Shown here piece after piece: positions 1 to 6,942 of a stretch of DNA of 64,000 bases; position 1 is the first letter of the stretch, and each line of letters starts with the position of its first letter. Origin of the DNA: Chelativorans sp. YIM 93263 (GTDB lineage: Bacteria; Pseudomonadota; Alphaproteobacteria; Rhizobiales; Rhizobiaceae); NCBI RefSeq assembly GCF_028767125.1, contig NZ_JAKCWP010000004.1, positions 214,001 through 278,000 of the forward strand. Reading direction: 5' to 3'. The position numbers and the translations under genes were made by a program. The notes under the pieces are model-generated. The model had not been told where the DNA came from. It did no database searches and saw nothing but the letters and a program-made list of their open reading frames with translations.

Positions 1-112
1 GGAGCATGTCGAGGTCCAGCTGCTCCGGCCACCAGTCTCGGTTCCTGTGGCCGCGGGCACCGCCGCCCATGAATGGGCATTGGCCCGTGTTATCGTCCGT
101 CTTTGCGTCCAT
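1..112 (-). CDS. katG: Catalase-peroxidase KatG, N-terminal 37 codons (gene runs off the left edge)
   Basis: The visible peptide opens [18 protein letters not shown] and continues with [17 protein letters not shown], the characteristic start of bacterial KatG (acidic leader, CP-F/V-M-H/G, then RDWWP-x-QLDL). KatG is a heme enzyme that disproportionates hydrogen peroxide and has peroxidase activity. The start ATG is at 112-110, preceded by a strong Shine-Dalgarno GGAGG at 122-118. It is divergent from oxyR, the usual peroxide-sensing arrangement. Only about 5 percent of the protein is in the window, so integrity of the gene cannot be judged. Confidence 0.85.
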   Translation of the reverse strand, partial: MDAKTDDNTGQCPFMGGGARGHRNRDWWPEQLDLDML

Positions 113-146
113 GTTGTCCTCCAATCAGCCGACAGCCGCTCGTTGC

Positions 147-159
147 TAGAATGATTCTA
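147..159. promoter_or_regulatory. ICE-like palindrome (possible Irr box) in the katG-oxyR intergenic region
   Basis: TAGAAT-G-ATTCTA is a perfect 13-bp inverted repeat followed by A, giving TAGAA-N3-TTCTAA. This resembles the iron-control element TTTAGAA-N3-TTCTAAA recognised by Irr in Rhizobiales. It lies 35 bp upstream of the katG start codon. KatG binds heme, so iron or heme control would be logical. The match is to the core only (the outer T and A are missing), and OxyR itself must also bind somewhere in this 110-bp gap. Confidence 0.4.
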
Positions 160-222
160 AGGTAAAAGAGCCAGCCGATAATTGCCAATTGTGTTTTCTG
201 TTTTCCTTGATAAGTTTCCCTT

Positions 223-1188
223 ATGACAAGACTAACGATCCGCCAGATGGAATATTTCGACAGTCTCGCCGAAACGCTCCACTTCGGGAGGGCAGCAGCA
301 CTTGCTGGAGTCACCCAACCTGCGCTGTCGGCGCAGATTGCAGAGATGGAGACGCGGCTCGGCTGCCGGCTCTTCGAGCGCGGCGACGGCGCGGTGGGGC
401 TTACCGGAGAGGGGCGCGCCCTTCGTCCTCGGGTCAAGCGCATCCTCGCCGAAATCCGCGACCTGGAAAGCGTGGCGAGACGAGGACAGCAGGTTCTGGA
501 AGGGCGCTTTCGCCTCGGCATCATCCCGACCGTCGCGCCTTATCTGCTGCCGAGCCTCCTGCCGGAGCTGAAACGCCATTTTCCTGCCCTGCAACTGGAG
601 CTGCACGAGGCGCGGACCGGGACTCTTCTCGAGGAGACCGCCAGCGGCCGTCTCGACGCTATGATTGCGGCCCTGCCGCTCGACGAGCCCGCGCTCGCTG
701 TCAAGGCGCTGTTCGAGGACCGGTTCCTGCTTGCAGTGTCCGAACATGATCCCGCTTTCCTGGCGCCACCCGTGCCGCCGGACAGCCCGGCACTGGAGCG
801 GTTGATGCTGCTTGAGGAAGGCCACTGCATGCGCGAGCAGGCGCTGGCCGTCTGCGGCAAGGTCAGGCCGGTGGCGATGGCGAGCTACGGCGCAACCAGC
901 CTGACGACGCTGATGCAAATGGTGGCGCATGGGCTAGGCGTGACGCTGATCCCGGAAATGGCCGCAGAATTCGCGCGCGCCATGCCCGACCTGAAGGTGG
1001 TGCCTTTTGCCGAGCCGGCTCCGGCGCGCACGATCTGTCTTGCCTGGAGAAAGAGCAGTGGCAGGCGGGAAGACTGCGCCGTACTAGCCAACACACTCGG
1101 CAAGCTTCATCCGGTGGTGCAGCCGAATGGACAGAACAACCTCAGGAGTTGGAAGGTAGACAATAAGCGCGTCGCGGCGAGCCCTTGA
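223..1188 (+). CDS. oxyR: Hydrogen peroxide-inducible regulator OxyR (LysR family)
   Basis: A 321-residue LysR-type regulator: winged HTH at about residues 5-63 (TLHFGRAAALAGVTQPALSAQI) and a periplasmic-binding-like effector domain at 90-300. The decisive feature is GHC-MREQALAV-C, with Cys202 and Cys211 nine residues apart, matching E. coli Cys199/Cys208 that form the peroxide-sensing disulfide. Divergent transcription from katG supports the call; oxidised OxyR would activate katG and repress or tune itself. The C-terminal tail (after about residue 300) is longer than in E. coli OxyR and looks unstructured. ATG at 223 has no strong ribosome binding site, but alignment with the family HTH starts within a few residues of it. 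Confidence 0.93.
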   Translation: MTRLTIRQMEYFDSLAETLHFGRAAALAGVTQPALSAQIAEMETRLGCRLFERGDGAVGLTGEGRALRPRVKRILAEIRDLESVARRGQQVLEGRFRLGIIPTVAPYLLPSLLPELKRHFPALQLELHEARTGTLLEETASGRLDAMIAALPLDEPALAVKALFEDRFLLAVSEHDPAFLAPPVPPDSPALERLMLLEEGHCMREQALAVCGKVRPVAMASYGATSLTTLMQMVAHGLGVTLIPEMAAEFARAMPDLKVVPFAEPAPARTICLAWRKSSGRREDCAVLANTLGKLHPVVQPNGQNNLRSWKVDNKRVAASP

Positions 1189-1236
1189 GTCAACGTCATC
1201 ACCGGCTCAGACGTCGGGACCGGGGTTGAGGATCAT

Positions 1237-1383
1237 TCAATCCCGGCCAAGTGCCTGCAGCACCTTCATATGCTCGATAAAGGCGCGCAGCTTCGGGAGC
1301 GCCTGCTTGCCGTTCGGACAGTAGAGGAACAGGCCCGGAGAGGTGGCGCGAAAGTCGTCGAGCACTGTGCTCAGGTGGGCCCT
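1237..1383 (-). pseudogene. Remnant of a LysR-family regulator, C-terminal end of the effector domain
   Basis: On the minus strand this stretch encodes HLSTVLDDFRATSPGLFLYC then PNGKQALPKLRAFIEHMKVL and QALGRD-stop. The pattern pG-LFLYyPn-k-qALPKLRAFIeh is the last 45 or so residues of many proteobacterial LysR effector domains. An in-frame TGA lies just before it and no start codon, HTH domain or ribosome binding site is present, so it cannot be a functional gene. Interpreted as the decayed 3' end of a deleted lysR, sitting directly upstream of the ArsR cluster. Confidence 0.6.
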
Positions 1384-1507
1384 GTGTCACATAAGGCATG
1401 ATGTTGTGCTCCGTGGAGTTGCAGGGCCTGATCCGTATTCCCGCTTGACTCACATATATCTCTAGGGTTATGGGCCAGATCTATAGCCAGAGAGTTATCG
1501 ATTTGCG

Positions 1508-1831
1508 ATGCCGCAGACCCATGACATCATTTTCAGAACGCTCGCCGATCCGACACGACGAGCCATCTTCGAGCGGTTGTGCCGCGACGGAGACCAGACG
1601 GTCAGTGCCCTGACGGCTCAGGCCGGGGTCTCGCAACCGGCCGTCTCGAAACATCTCGGGATCCTGAAGCGGGCCGGTCTGGTCCGCGACCGCCACGAAG
1701 GTCGCCAGACGCACTACAGCGCCGAAGTCGGCGCGCTTTCTCCACTGATTGAATGGACGAACCAGATGGGCGGATTTTGGGAAAACCGCTTCGACAACCT
1801 CGAAGATCTGCTCAACAGGATGGACCAATGA
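1508..1831 (+). CDS. ArsR-family transcriptional repressor
   Basis: A 107-residue winged-helix protein. LADPTRRAIFERLCRDGDQT (residues 12-31) and the recognition helix GVSQPAVSKHLGILKRAGLV (about 40-59) are classic ArsR/SmtB-type HTH elements, followed by a beta-wing (GRQTHYSA). No metal-binding cysteine cluster is visible, so this is the subgroup usually paired with an AHSA1/START-domain partner and not a metal sensor. Its TGA overlaps the ATG of the next gene (ATGA), so the two are translationally coupled. Likely autorepresses the cluster running to 3.5 kb. Confidence 0.88.
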   Translation: MPQTHDIIFRTLADPTRRAIFERLCRDGDQTVSALTAQAGVSQPAVSKHLGILKRAGLVRDRHEGRQTHYSAEVGALSPLIEWTNQMGGFWENRFDNLEDLLNRMDQ

Positions 1832-2238
1832 ACGAAAAGTCGACTGGAACGCGTTCCGTCATTGTCGAGCGTGAGATCCCCCATCCGCCGGAAAAGATCT
1901 GGCGCGCGCTCACGCAACCACACCTGATCGAGGAGTGGCTCATGAAGAATGACTTCAAGCCCGTGGTGGACCACCGCTTCAATCTCAGCGCCGACTGGGG
2001 CGCTGTGGACTGTCAGGTTCGGACAGCCGAGCCGAATGAAACGCTCTCCTACACGTGGGACACTAAGGACCTCCGGAGTGTCGTCACCTGGACGCTCACC
2101 CCGACAAGCACGGGGACGCTGCTGCGCATGGAGCAGGAAGGCTTCCGGCCGGACCAGGAGCCGTACTACCGGGGCGCCACGGTCGGGTGGCCGCGGTTCT
2201 TTGAAAATATGGAGCAAGTGTTGGCGCGGATGGACTGA
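1828..2238 (+). CDS. SRPBCC/AHSA1-family protein (START-like hydrophobic ligand-binding fold)
   Basis: 136 residues matching the AHSA1/CalC SRPBCC pattern: an N-terminal strand ending in VEREIPHPPEKIWRALTQ, helix PHLIEEWLM, a beta-rich middle and the C-terminal helix GWPRFFENMEQVLARMD. Proteins of this family bind hydrophobic or aromatic ligands in a deep cavity; in ArsR-linked pairs the ligand and enzymatic activity are mostly unknown. Start codon overlaps the stop of the ArsR gene by the ATGA arrangement, which strongly implies joint function. Soluble, no signal peptide. Confidence 0.85.
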   Translation: MNEKSTGTRSVIVEREIPHPPEKIWRALTQPHLIEEWLMKNDFKPVVDHRFNLSADWGAVDCQVRTAEPNETLSYTWDTKDLRSVVTWTLTPTSTGTLLRMEQEGFRPDQEPYYRGATVGWPRFFENMEQVLARMD

Positions 2239-2295
2239 ACCCTGCCCGTCACAATTCGCCCGCTCCGCTTCGGCTCGCCTTCAGAGGAGGTTTCA

Positions 2296-2526
2296 ATGAA
2301 CTGGAATACGTGGGTTCGACAGACCCACCGCTGGGTGTCGATCATTTTCACGGCGGTTGTCGCCGGCATCTTCATCAGCCTGGGTGTAGGTGTGGAGCCC
2401 GCGGAATGGGTATATCTCATGCCGCTGGCCCCGCTCGCCCTGCTCATGCTCAGCGGACTGTACATGTTCGCACTGCCATATGCCGCCAAGTGGCTCAGCG
2501 GGCGGCGCATCGGCGGAGAGGCTTGA
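2296..2526 (+). CDS. Small two-helix inner membrane protein of the ArsR cluster
   Basis: 76 residues with two clear membrane segments, about residues 14-32 (SIIFTAVVAGIFISLGVGV) and 40-61 (LMPLAPLALLMLSGLYMFAL), separated by a short acidic loop, and a basic C-terminal tail. A good ribosome binding site (GAGGAGG) precedes ATG 2296. It lies 57 bp after the AHSA1 gene and 4 bp before the DUF1801 gene, all on one strand. The function is not known to me. Confidence 0.7.
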   Translation: MNWNTWVRQTHRWVSIIFTAVVAGIFISLGVGVEPAEWVYLMPLAPLALLMLSGLYMFALPYAAKWLSGRRIGGEA

Positions 2527-2530
2527 ACCA

Positions 2531-2986
2531 ATGGCCGGCAAGACGCCCGAGAGATCGAAGGCCGCAAAGAAGCAGACCTCCGCCGAGCCGGTCCTTCTCT
2601 CGGGCGGCAACCCTCAGATCGCGAAGGGCTACGGCGACGCACCCGTACAGGCTTACATCGCGGCCATGCCGGGCTGGAAAAGTGAGGTCGGGCGCCGCCT
2701 CGATGCAACCATCGTTCGCACCGTCCCCGGCCTTCACAAAGCAGTTAAATGGAACTCACCTCTCTACGGCATCGAGGGCCAGGGCTGGTTTCTCGGCATC
2801 CATGTCTTCGCAAAATACGTGAAAGTGGCCTTCTTCCGCGGCGCGTCCTTGCGTCCCGTTCCGCCCGTTGGGTCAAAGCAGAAGGACGTCCGCTACTTCC
2901 ACATTCACGAGGACGGCCGGTTCGACGAAGCCCAGTTCGCCGATTGGGTGAAGCAGGCCAGCCAATTGCCGGGCGAAAAAATGTGA
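2531..2986 (+). CDS. DUF1801 domain protein (YdhG/YjbR-like fold)
   Basis: 151 residues. After a basic leader (KTPERSKAAKKQ) the DUF1801 core starts near residue 32 (PVQAYIAAMPGWKSEVGRRL) and contains the diagnostic KWNSPLYGIEGQGWFLGIH and a following KYVKVAFFRGASL. DUF1801 proteins are small cytosolic proteins commonly encoded beside ArsR/AHSA1 pairs; some relatives bind iron or DNA, but no activity is established for this subgroup. ATG at 2531 is 4 bp after the membrane protein stop, indicating an operon. Confidence 0.82.
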   Translation: MAGKTPERSKAAKKQTSAEPVLLSGGNPQIAKGYGDAPVQAYIAAMPGWKSEVGRRLDATIVRTVPGLHKAVKWNSPLYGIEGQGWFLGIHVFAKYVKVAFFRGASLRPVPPVGSKQKDVRYFHIHEDGRFDEAQFADWVKQASQLPGEKM

Positions 2987-3064
2987 CTAGCAGTGTGGGT
3001 GCCCGATAGCGCGAATGGACGCGGGCAGCGAGTGACCCCCATGTGAATGCGATCTACAGCGACC

Positions 3065-3514
3065 ATGAAGAAGGTGACGGCAACCATGCAAAAGAGCAAA
3101 AGCGGCCCGGTGGAAGAAAATGCCGGAGAGTCTCCCTCTCAACTGATCGACGCGAAAATCATGCAGCTGGGCGATTGGCGCGGCGAGACGCTTGCGCGGG
3201 TCCGCAGCCTCATCAAACAGGCCGACGCGCAAGTGGTCGAAGAGGTGAAATGGAGAAAACCGTCGAACATGTTGGGGGTTCCCGTGTGGGAGCACGCGGG
3301 AATCATCTGCACCGGCGAGACCTACAAGGATAAGGTGAAGCTGACCTTCGCCAAGGGCGCCTCGTTGGAAGACCCGTCAGGTCTCTTTAACTCCAGCCTC
3401 GAAGGCAACACCAGGCGTGCCATCGATTTTCGTGAGGGCGACGAGATCGATGAAGAAGCGCTGAAGGCGCTCATTAGCGCCGCCGTGGCACTGAACACAT
3501 CGAAGAATACATAA
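3065..3514 (+). CDS. Second DUF1801 domain protein
   Basis: 149 residues from ATG 3065. The core SQLIDAKIMQLGDWRGETLA / RVRSLIKQADAQVVEEVKWR, then GVPVWEHAGIICTGETYKDK and FAKGASLEDPSGLFNSSLEG, is the longer DUF1801 subtype and is clearly diverged from the preceding paralogue. Alternative starts exist at 3047 and 3086; 3086 has a GAAGG motif a short distance upstream and removes a poorly conserved leader, so the true start is uncertain. A 78-bp gap separates it from the previous gene, so it may be cotranscribed. Confidence 0.78.
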   Translation: MKKVTATMQKSKSGPVEENAGESPSQLIDAKIMQLGDWRGETLARVRSLIKQADAQVVEEVKWRKPSNMLGVPVWEHAGIICTGETYKDKVKLTFAKGASLEDPSGLFNSSLEGNTRRAIDFREGDEIDEEALKALISAAVALNTSKNT

Positions 3515-3586
3515 GCGGCATCAATGGCTGTTTGACGACCGATCGTTGGCGATGCCGGAAGCCAAAGTGCCACCGGGCGGATTGCA

Positions 3587-4429
3587 CTAACGCTCCCCAT
3601 TACCCAGGGAATAGAGATAGGCCACGATGTCCTGTGCATGCTCCTCCGTCACGCCCAATTGAGGCATGGCGGTGAGTGGGTCGATTCCCTGAGGATTGCG
3701 GATCCAGTGGACGAGGTTCTCGCGGCTGTTCGGCAGGACGCCCGCTATGTATTTGCGCTCGCTTATCCGGCGGAGCGGCGGGCCGACCCAGGCGTTCGGC
3801 CCGGTGATGCCTTCGATCGTGTGGCAGGCGATGCAGCCATACTGGCGAAGCGCAACCCTGCCCATTTCCGCATCGCCGGAGGTCTTGTCTGCCCCCTCGT
3901 TCTCCACCAATCCAGGCCGATCAGGCTCAATCTCTGCCAGCTCGTAATACTGGCTAGGTGAGAGGAGTGGCGCAGTGACCACAAAGGCGGCGATGTCCCA
4001 GATCTCCTCGTCTGTGAGCTTGAAGCTCCAGCCCGGCATGCCGGTCATTTTCACCCCGTGCTTCACGGTCCAGAAAATCTCGGCCGCCGACAACTCCAGG
4101 CCCACTTGCACGATGGCCGGCGGCACCGGGGTCATGCTAAGCGAAAAGGGCGCCGGCGCGACTCCGGGAGCGCCGTGGCACTGGACGCAGTGATCCTGAT
4201 AGAGTTGGAGGCCTGCATCGAACCGCTCGTCGCTCGACAGGTCCGGCACCTCCAAATCACGGGCGCGCACTGCCACGGAACGATTCATCACCGTCTGCAA
4301 CAGCCAATAGACGGGCGGGGTGTGCTGCTCCGTCGCGGCCACGTTGTAAAAGCCGCTGTAGACGAAAGCAGCCGTACCCGCGAAGCCCGCCACCATCAGG
4401 GTCAGGATAGTCCAAATTACCTTGATCAT
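3587..4429 (-). CDS. Membrane-anchored diheme cytochrome c
   Basis: 280 residues. A single N-terminal membrane segment (residues 4-26, uncleaved-looking signal anchor) leads into two class I cytochrome c domains in the periplasm, each with one heme motif: CVQCH at 81-85 and CIACH at 199-203. Candidate axial methionines lie in KMTGMPGW and in AMPQLGVT. The order resembles small electron-carrier diheme cytochromes that feed terminal oxidases or periplasmic dehydrogenases. A strong GGAGG ribosome binding site precedes ATG 4429. It stands alone, with no oxidase or dehydrogenase gene beside it, so its partner is unknown. Confidence 0.88.
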   Translation of the reverse strand: MIKVIWTILTLMVAGFAGTAAFVYSGFYNVAATEQHTPPVYWLLQTVMNRSVAVRARDLEVPDLSSDERFDAGLQLYQDHCVQCHGAPGVAPAPFSLSMTPVPPAIVQVGLELSAAEIFWTVKHGVKMTGMPGWSFKLTDEEIWDIAAFVVTAPLLSPSQYYELAEIEPDRPGLVENEGADKTSGDAEMGRVALRQYGCIACHTIEGITGPNAWVGPPLRRISERKYIAGVLPNSRENLVHWIRNPQGIDPLTAMPQLGVTEEHAQDIVAYLYSLGNGER

Positions 4430-5047
4430 CCCCCGCCTCCCGCACGGTCCGCCAGTGGGCGATCAGTCTGAAGAGCTTCCAGCCCGATCCACCGCGCCCA
4501 CATGCGCCGAAGGCGCCACGCATAGAGCGCTGGAGCAGCCTTGGAAAGACCGGAGACAGGGCCAAATGGAATGTTCCAATTCGACCGGTATGAACGGGAA
4601 AAATTCAAACGAATGCTTCGGCAAGTCCGCATCGTATCTGCCGGTGCGCGAAAAAAAGTGCACACATAGAACGTGAGAGGGACTGGCGGCCGGGATTTTG
4701 GCCAAGACCGCCTCCACGCGCGCGGTAGAATCGGTCGAGTATGAAATCGGCGACCATCGGGGCCATCATCGTTCTCCACGTGGCTGAAGATCCGAGGTTG
4801 GATGCAAGTTCAACTGAGGTATGCAGCCGGAAGTTCCCCGCCATCATTCCATGGATGTTCCCGTTATGCTGGTATGTGGAGAGACTCCTCGGGATCCATC
4901 TTCGCGGGTTGAATACCTGCCGCGCGGCGCGGCGGTTGTGCGCGCGGAAATGGAAAGTCCCGGGCGGATTGGTTGAGCCGTAAGATTCTCGCAGGATTTT
5001 CGAGTTCGGTGTACGCAAGCGGTGTGGAGGACTTGCGATCCAGGTCG
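4430..5047. other. 618-bp region without a convincing gene, upstream of the cytochrome c
   Basis: Open frames on both strands here lack family-like patterns and usable ribosome binding sites. The region is less GC-rich around 4560-4670. It contains an inverted repeat, TGGAA-TG-TTCCA at 4567-4578, about 140 bp upstream of the cytochrome c start, a possible operator. Otherwise I see nothing definable. Confidence 0.4.
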
Positions 5048-5767
5048 TTACCGTCCGTTCGATCCTGCAAACAAATCCACCACAGCGTCTTGTGCCACGA
5101 CGATGTGATATCGAAGCGCGTCAAGCAATGTCTTGCGGTCGTGCGCCTTGAGCGCTTCCAGAATTGGCTTGTGGGTTCCGGCGAGGCGATGCGGGTCGTC
5201 ATAAAGCTTGCCGATCAGCGTGATGCCGCAACGCATCTCGGCAGCGAGTTCGTCATATACCTTAAGCAGGCGTTTGTTGCCGCTTGCCTCGCAAAGCATG
5301 CGGTGAAAGCTGAAGTCTTCGAAGATCTGCTGCTCGATCGATCCTTCGTCGGCCAGCACGTACATGCGGGCTATCTGCGCTTCTAATTGCTCAATGTCGC
5401 GCGGTCCTATCTTTTCCACCGCGATCGATGCCGCGTGGAGTTCAAGGCCGATGCGCAACTCATAAATATCGTGCAGGTCCGCGGCTTCGAGCGTGCGCAC
5501 GGAAAAGCCACGGCGAGGATTGGAAACCACCAGCCCCTGGCTTTCCAAAAGACGCGCGGCTTCGCGGATGGGGGCGCGGCTTGTACCGAACTCGCGAGAA
5601 AGCTGCAACTCCGTCAGCCGTGTGCCCGGCTTCAAGCGGCCCGTCATGATCGCCTCTGTGATCTGCCGGGAAATCTGGGTGACAAGGTCGGTGGAGGCGA
5701 CTGCAGAGAACAGTCCGCTTACCGGACCCTGTCCGTCCTTCCGTGAAACTCCAGGTTCATCATCCAT
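5048..5767 (-). CDS. GntR-family regulator, FadR/FCD subfamily
   Basis: 239 residues. N-terminal winged HTH at about 30-95 (LVTQISRQITEAIMTGRLKP, GTRLTELQLSREFGTSRAPI, REAARLLESQGLV) followed by an all-helical FCD ligand-binding domain (FSFHRMLCEASGN; THKPILEALKAHD) whose conserved Asp/His residues normally hold a metal and bind an organic acid. Divergent from the aldolase/ABC operon and separated by a 297-bp gap holding a perfect FCD-type palindrome, so it most likely represses that operon and senses its substrate. Confidence 0.9.
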   Translation of the reverse strand: MDDEPGVSRKDGQGPVSGLFSAVASTDLVTQISRQITEAIMTGRLKPGTRLTELQLSREFGTSRAPIREAARLLESQGLVVSNPRRGFSVRTLEAADLHDIYELRIGLELHAASIAVEKIGPRDIEQLEAQIARMYVLADEGSIEQQIFEDFSFHRMLCEASGNKRLLKVYDELAAEMRCGITLIGKLYDDPHRLAGTHKPILEALKAHDRKTLLDALRYHIVVAQDAVVDLFAGSNGR

Positions 5768-5926
5768 TTCGGTCGTCCCCTTCGCCCTTTCCGAGGGTAG
5801 CCTTTACCGCGCGAGCAATCGCGACGCTGGCAGCCTTACACGCCGACTGGCATGCATCGGGCATCGGCTTGGTTGCACCCGGGCGAGCCATTCTAACGTT
5901 TTCTAACTGTCTCCGATTTTATGACG

Positions 5927-5938
5927 ATTGTCGACAAT
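5927..5938. promoter_or_regulatory. FCD-GntR operator candidate (ATTGTCGACAAT)
   Basis: ATTGTCGACAAT is a perfect 12-bp palindrome that fits the FadR-family half-site rule TNGT-N2-ACNA. It lies between the divergent gntR (start 5767) and aldolase (start 6065) genes and is the only clean palindrome noticed in that gap. Probably the site through which the adjacent GntR protein controls both directions. Confidence 0.6.
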
Positions 5939-6064
5939 TGACACGGGTGCCCGGGTATGGTTGCCTGTGTGCCGACGCATCGAAAAGGAGGGAGTGGCCG
6001 ACGATGCAGGGGCTGGCGCACTTGTTTGCGCCGCAGTGACACGAGTGCGTAGAGGGGACGCCTG

Positions 6065-6859
6065 ATGACTGTCCAGACCCGTCTTGCCGATATCGAGCAG
6101 GATGTAAGCTGTGAGTATCCACAGGGGCGTGAGCGCACTGAGCTAGCGGCCGCTTATCGGTTGATCGCCCATTACAATCTCGATGATAGCATTTTCACCC
6201 ACATCTCCAGCCGCGCGCCGCGCGAGGAGGGGGAGCATGCTTTTCTCATCAATCCCTTCGGTCTGCGATTCGATGAAGTAACTGCGTCGAGCCTCGTTAC
6301 CGTCGATGTCAGCGGCGACATCCTGCGCGACACCTACGGCGCGGGCATCAACAAGGCCGGTTTCACTATCCACAGCGCTGTGCATGCCGCGCGGCCGGAT
6401 GTGCATTGCGTACTTCATACACATACGGTGGCCGGCGTGGCCGTTTCCTCCGTGGAAGAGGGGATGCTGCCGCTTAATCAGTGGTCGCTTCAATTCTATA
6501 ACCGCATTGCCTTTCATGATTATGAGGGCATCGCGCTCGATCTTGACGAGCGCGAGCGGCTCGTTAACGATCTTGGCGACCGCGATGTGATGATCCTGCG
6601 CAATCACGGACTGCTCACTTGCGGACGCACCGTAGGCGAGGCTTTCGCCCTGATGTTTAATATGGAGCGCGCCTGCCGTGCGCAGCTTGCGATCATGTCT
6701 TCGGGAGGCACGCCGCGCAGGATCGATGATGCGCTCGCCGAGAAGACAGCCCGGCAATATGAAGGCTGGGACAAACACCACGCGGGGCATAAGCCCGACC
6801 CGCAATGGGAGGCCTTCCAGCGCCTCGCCATCAAGCATTATCCTGACCTCGTAAACTGA
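6065..6859 (+). CDS. Class II aldolase/adducin-family protein
   Basis: 264 residues with the class II aldolase fold. Zinc-ligand histidines are visible in CVLHTHTVAG (HxH, about 121-123) and in LRNHGLLTCG (about 189); the acidic residue expected for catalysis is replaced by the pattern SVEEGMLPLNQ after the HxH. The family includes L-fuculose-phosphate aldolase, L-ribulose-phosphate epimerase and many uncharacterised oxo-acid aldolases or decarboxylases. It is the first gene of the operon (ribosome binding site GAGGGGA before ATG 6065) and precedes an importer, suggesting it acts on the imported compound after hydrolysis. Confidence 0.85.
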   Translation: MTVQTRLADIEQDVSCEYPQGRERTELAAAYRLIAHYNLDDSIFTHISSRAPREEGEHAFLINPFGLRFDEVTASSLVTVDVSGDILRDTYGAGINKAGFTIHSAVHAARPDVHCVLHTHTVAGVAVSSVEEGMLPLNQWSLQFYNRIAFHDYEGIALDLDERERLVNDLGDRDVMILRNHGLLTCGRTVGEAFALMFNMERACRAQLAIMSSGGTPRRIDDALAEKTARQYEGWDKHHAGHKPDPQWEAFQRLAIKHYPDLVN

Positions 6860-6942
6860 CGAGGTAACGAAGTAGCAGCAAACCGACCCGGCGAAGAAGA
6901 AGGCGAACAGCCCGCGAGCCGGAAAAAAGGGGAACGACAACC

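Noticed and set aside
4605-5018. A 137-codon minus-strand frame in the gap upstream of the cytochrome c
   Set aside because: No family pattern and no ribosome binding site; the composition is untypical for the genome.
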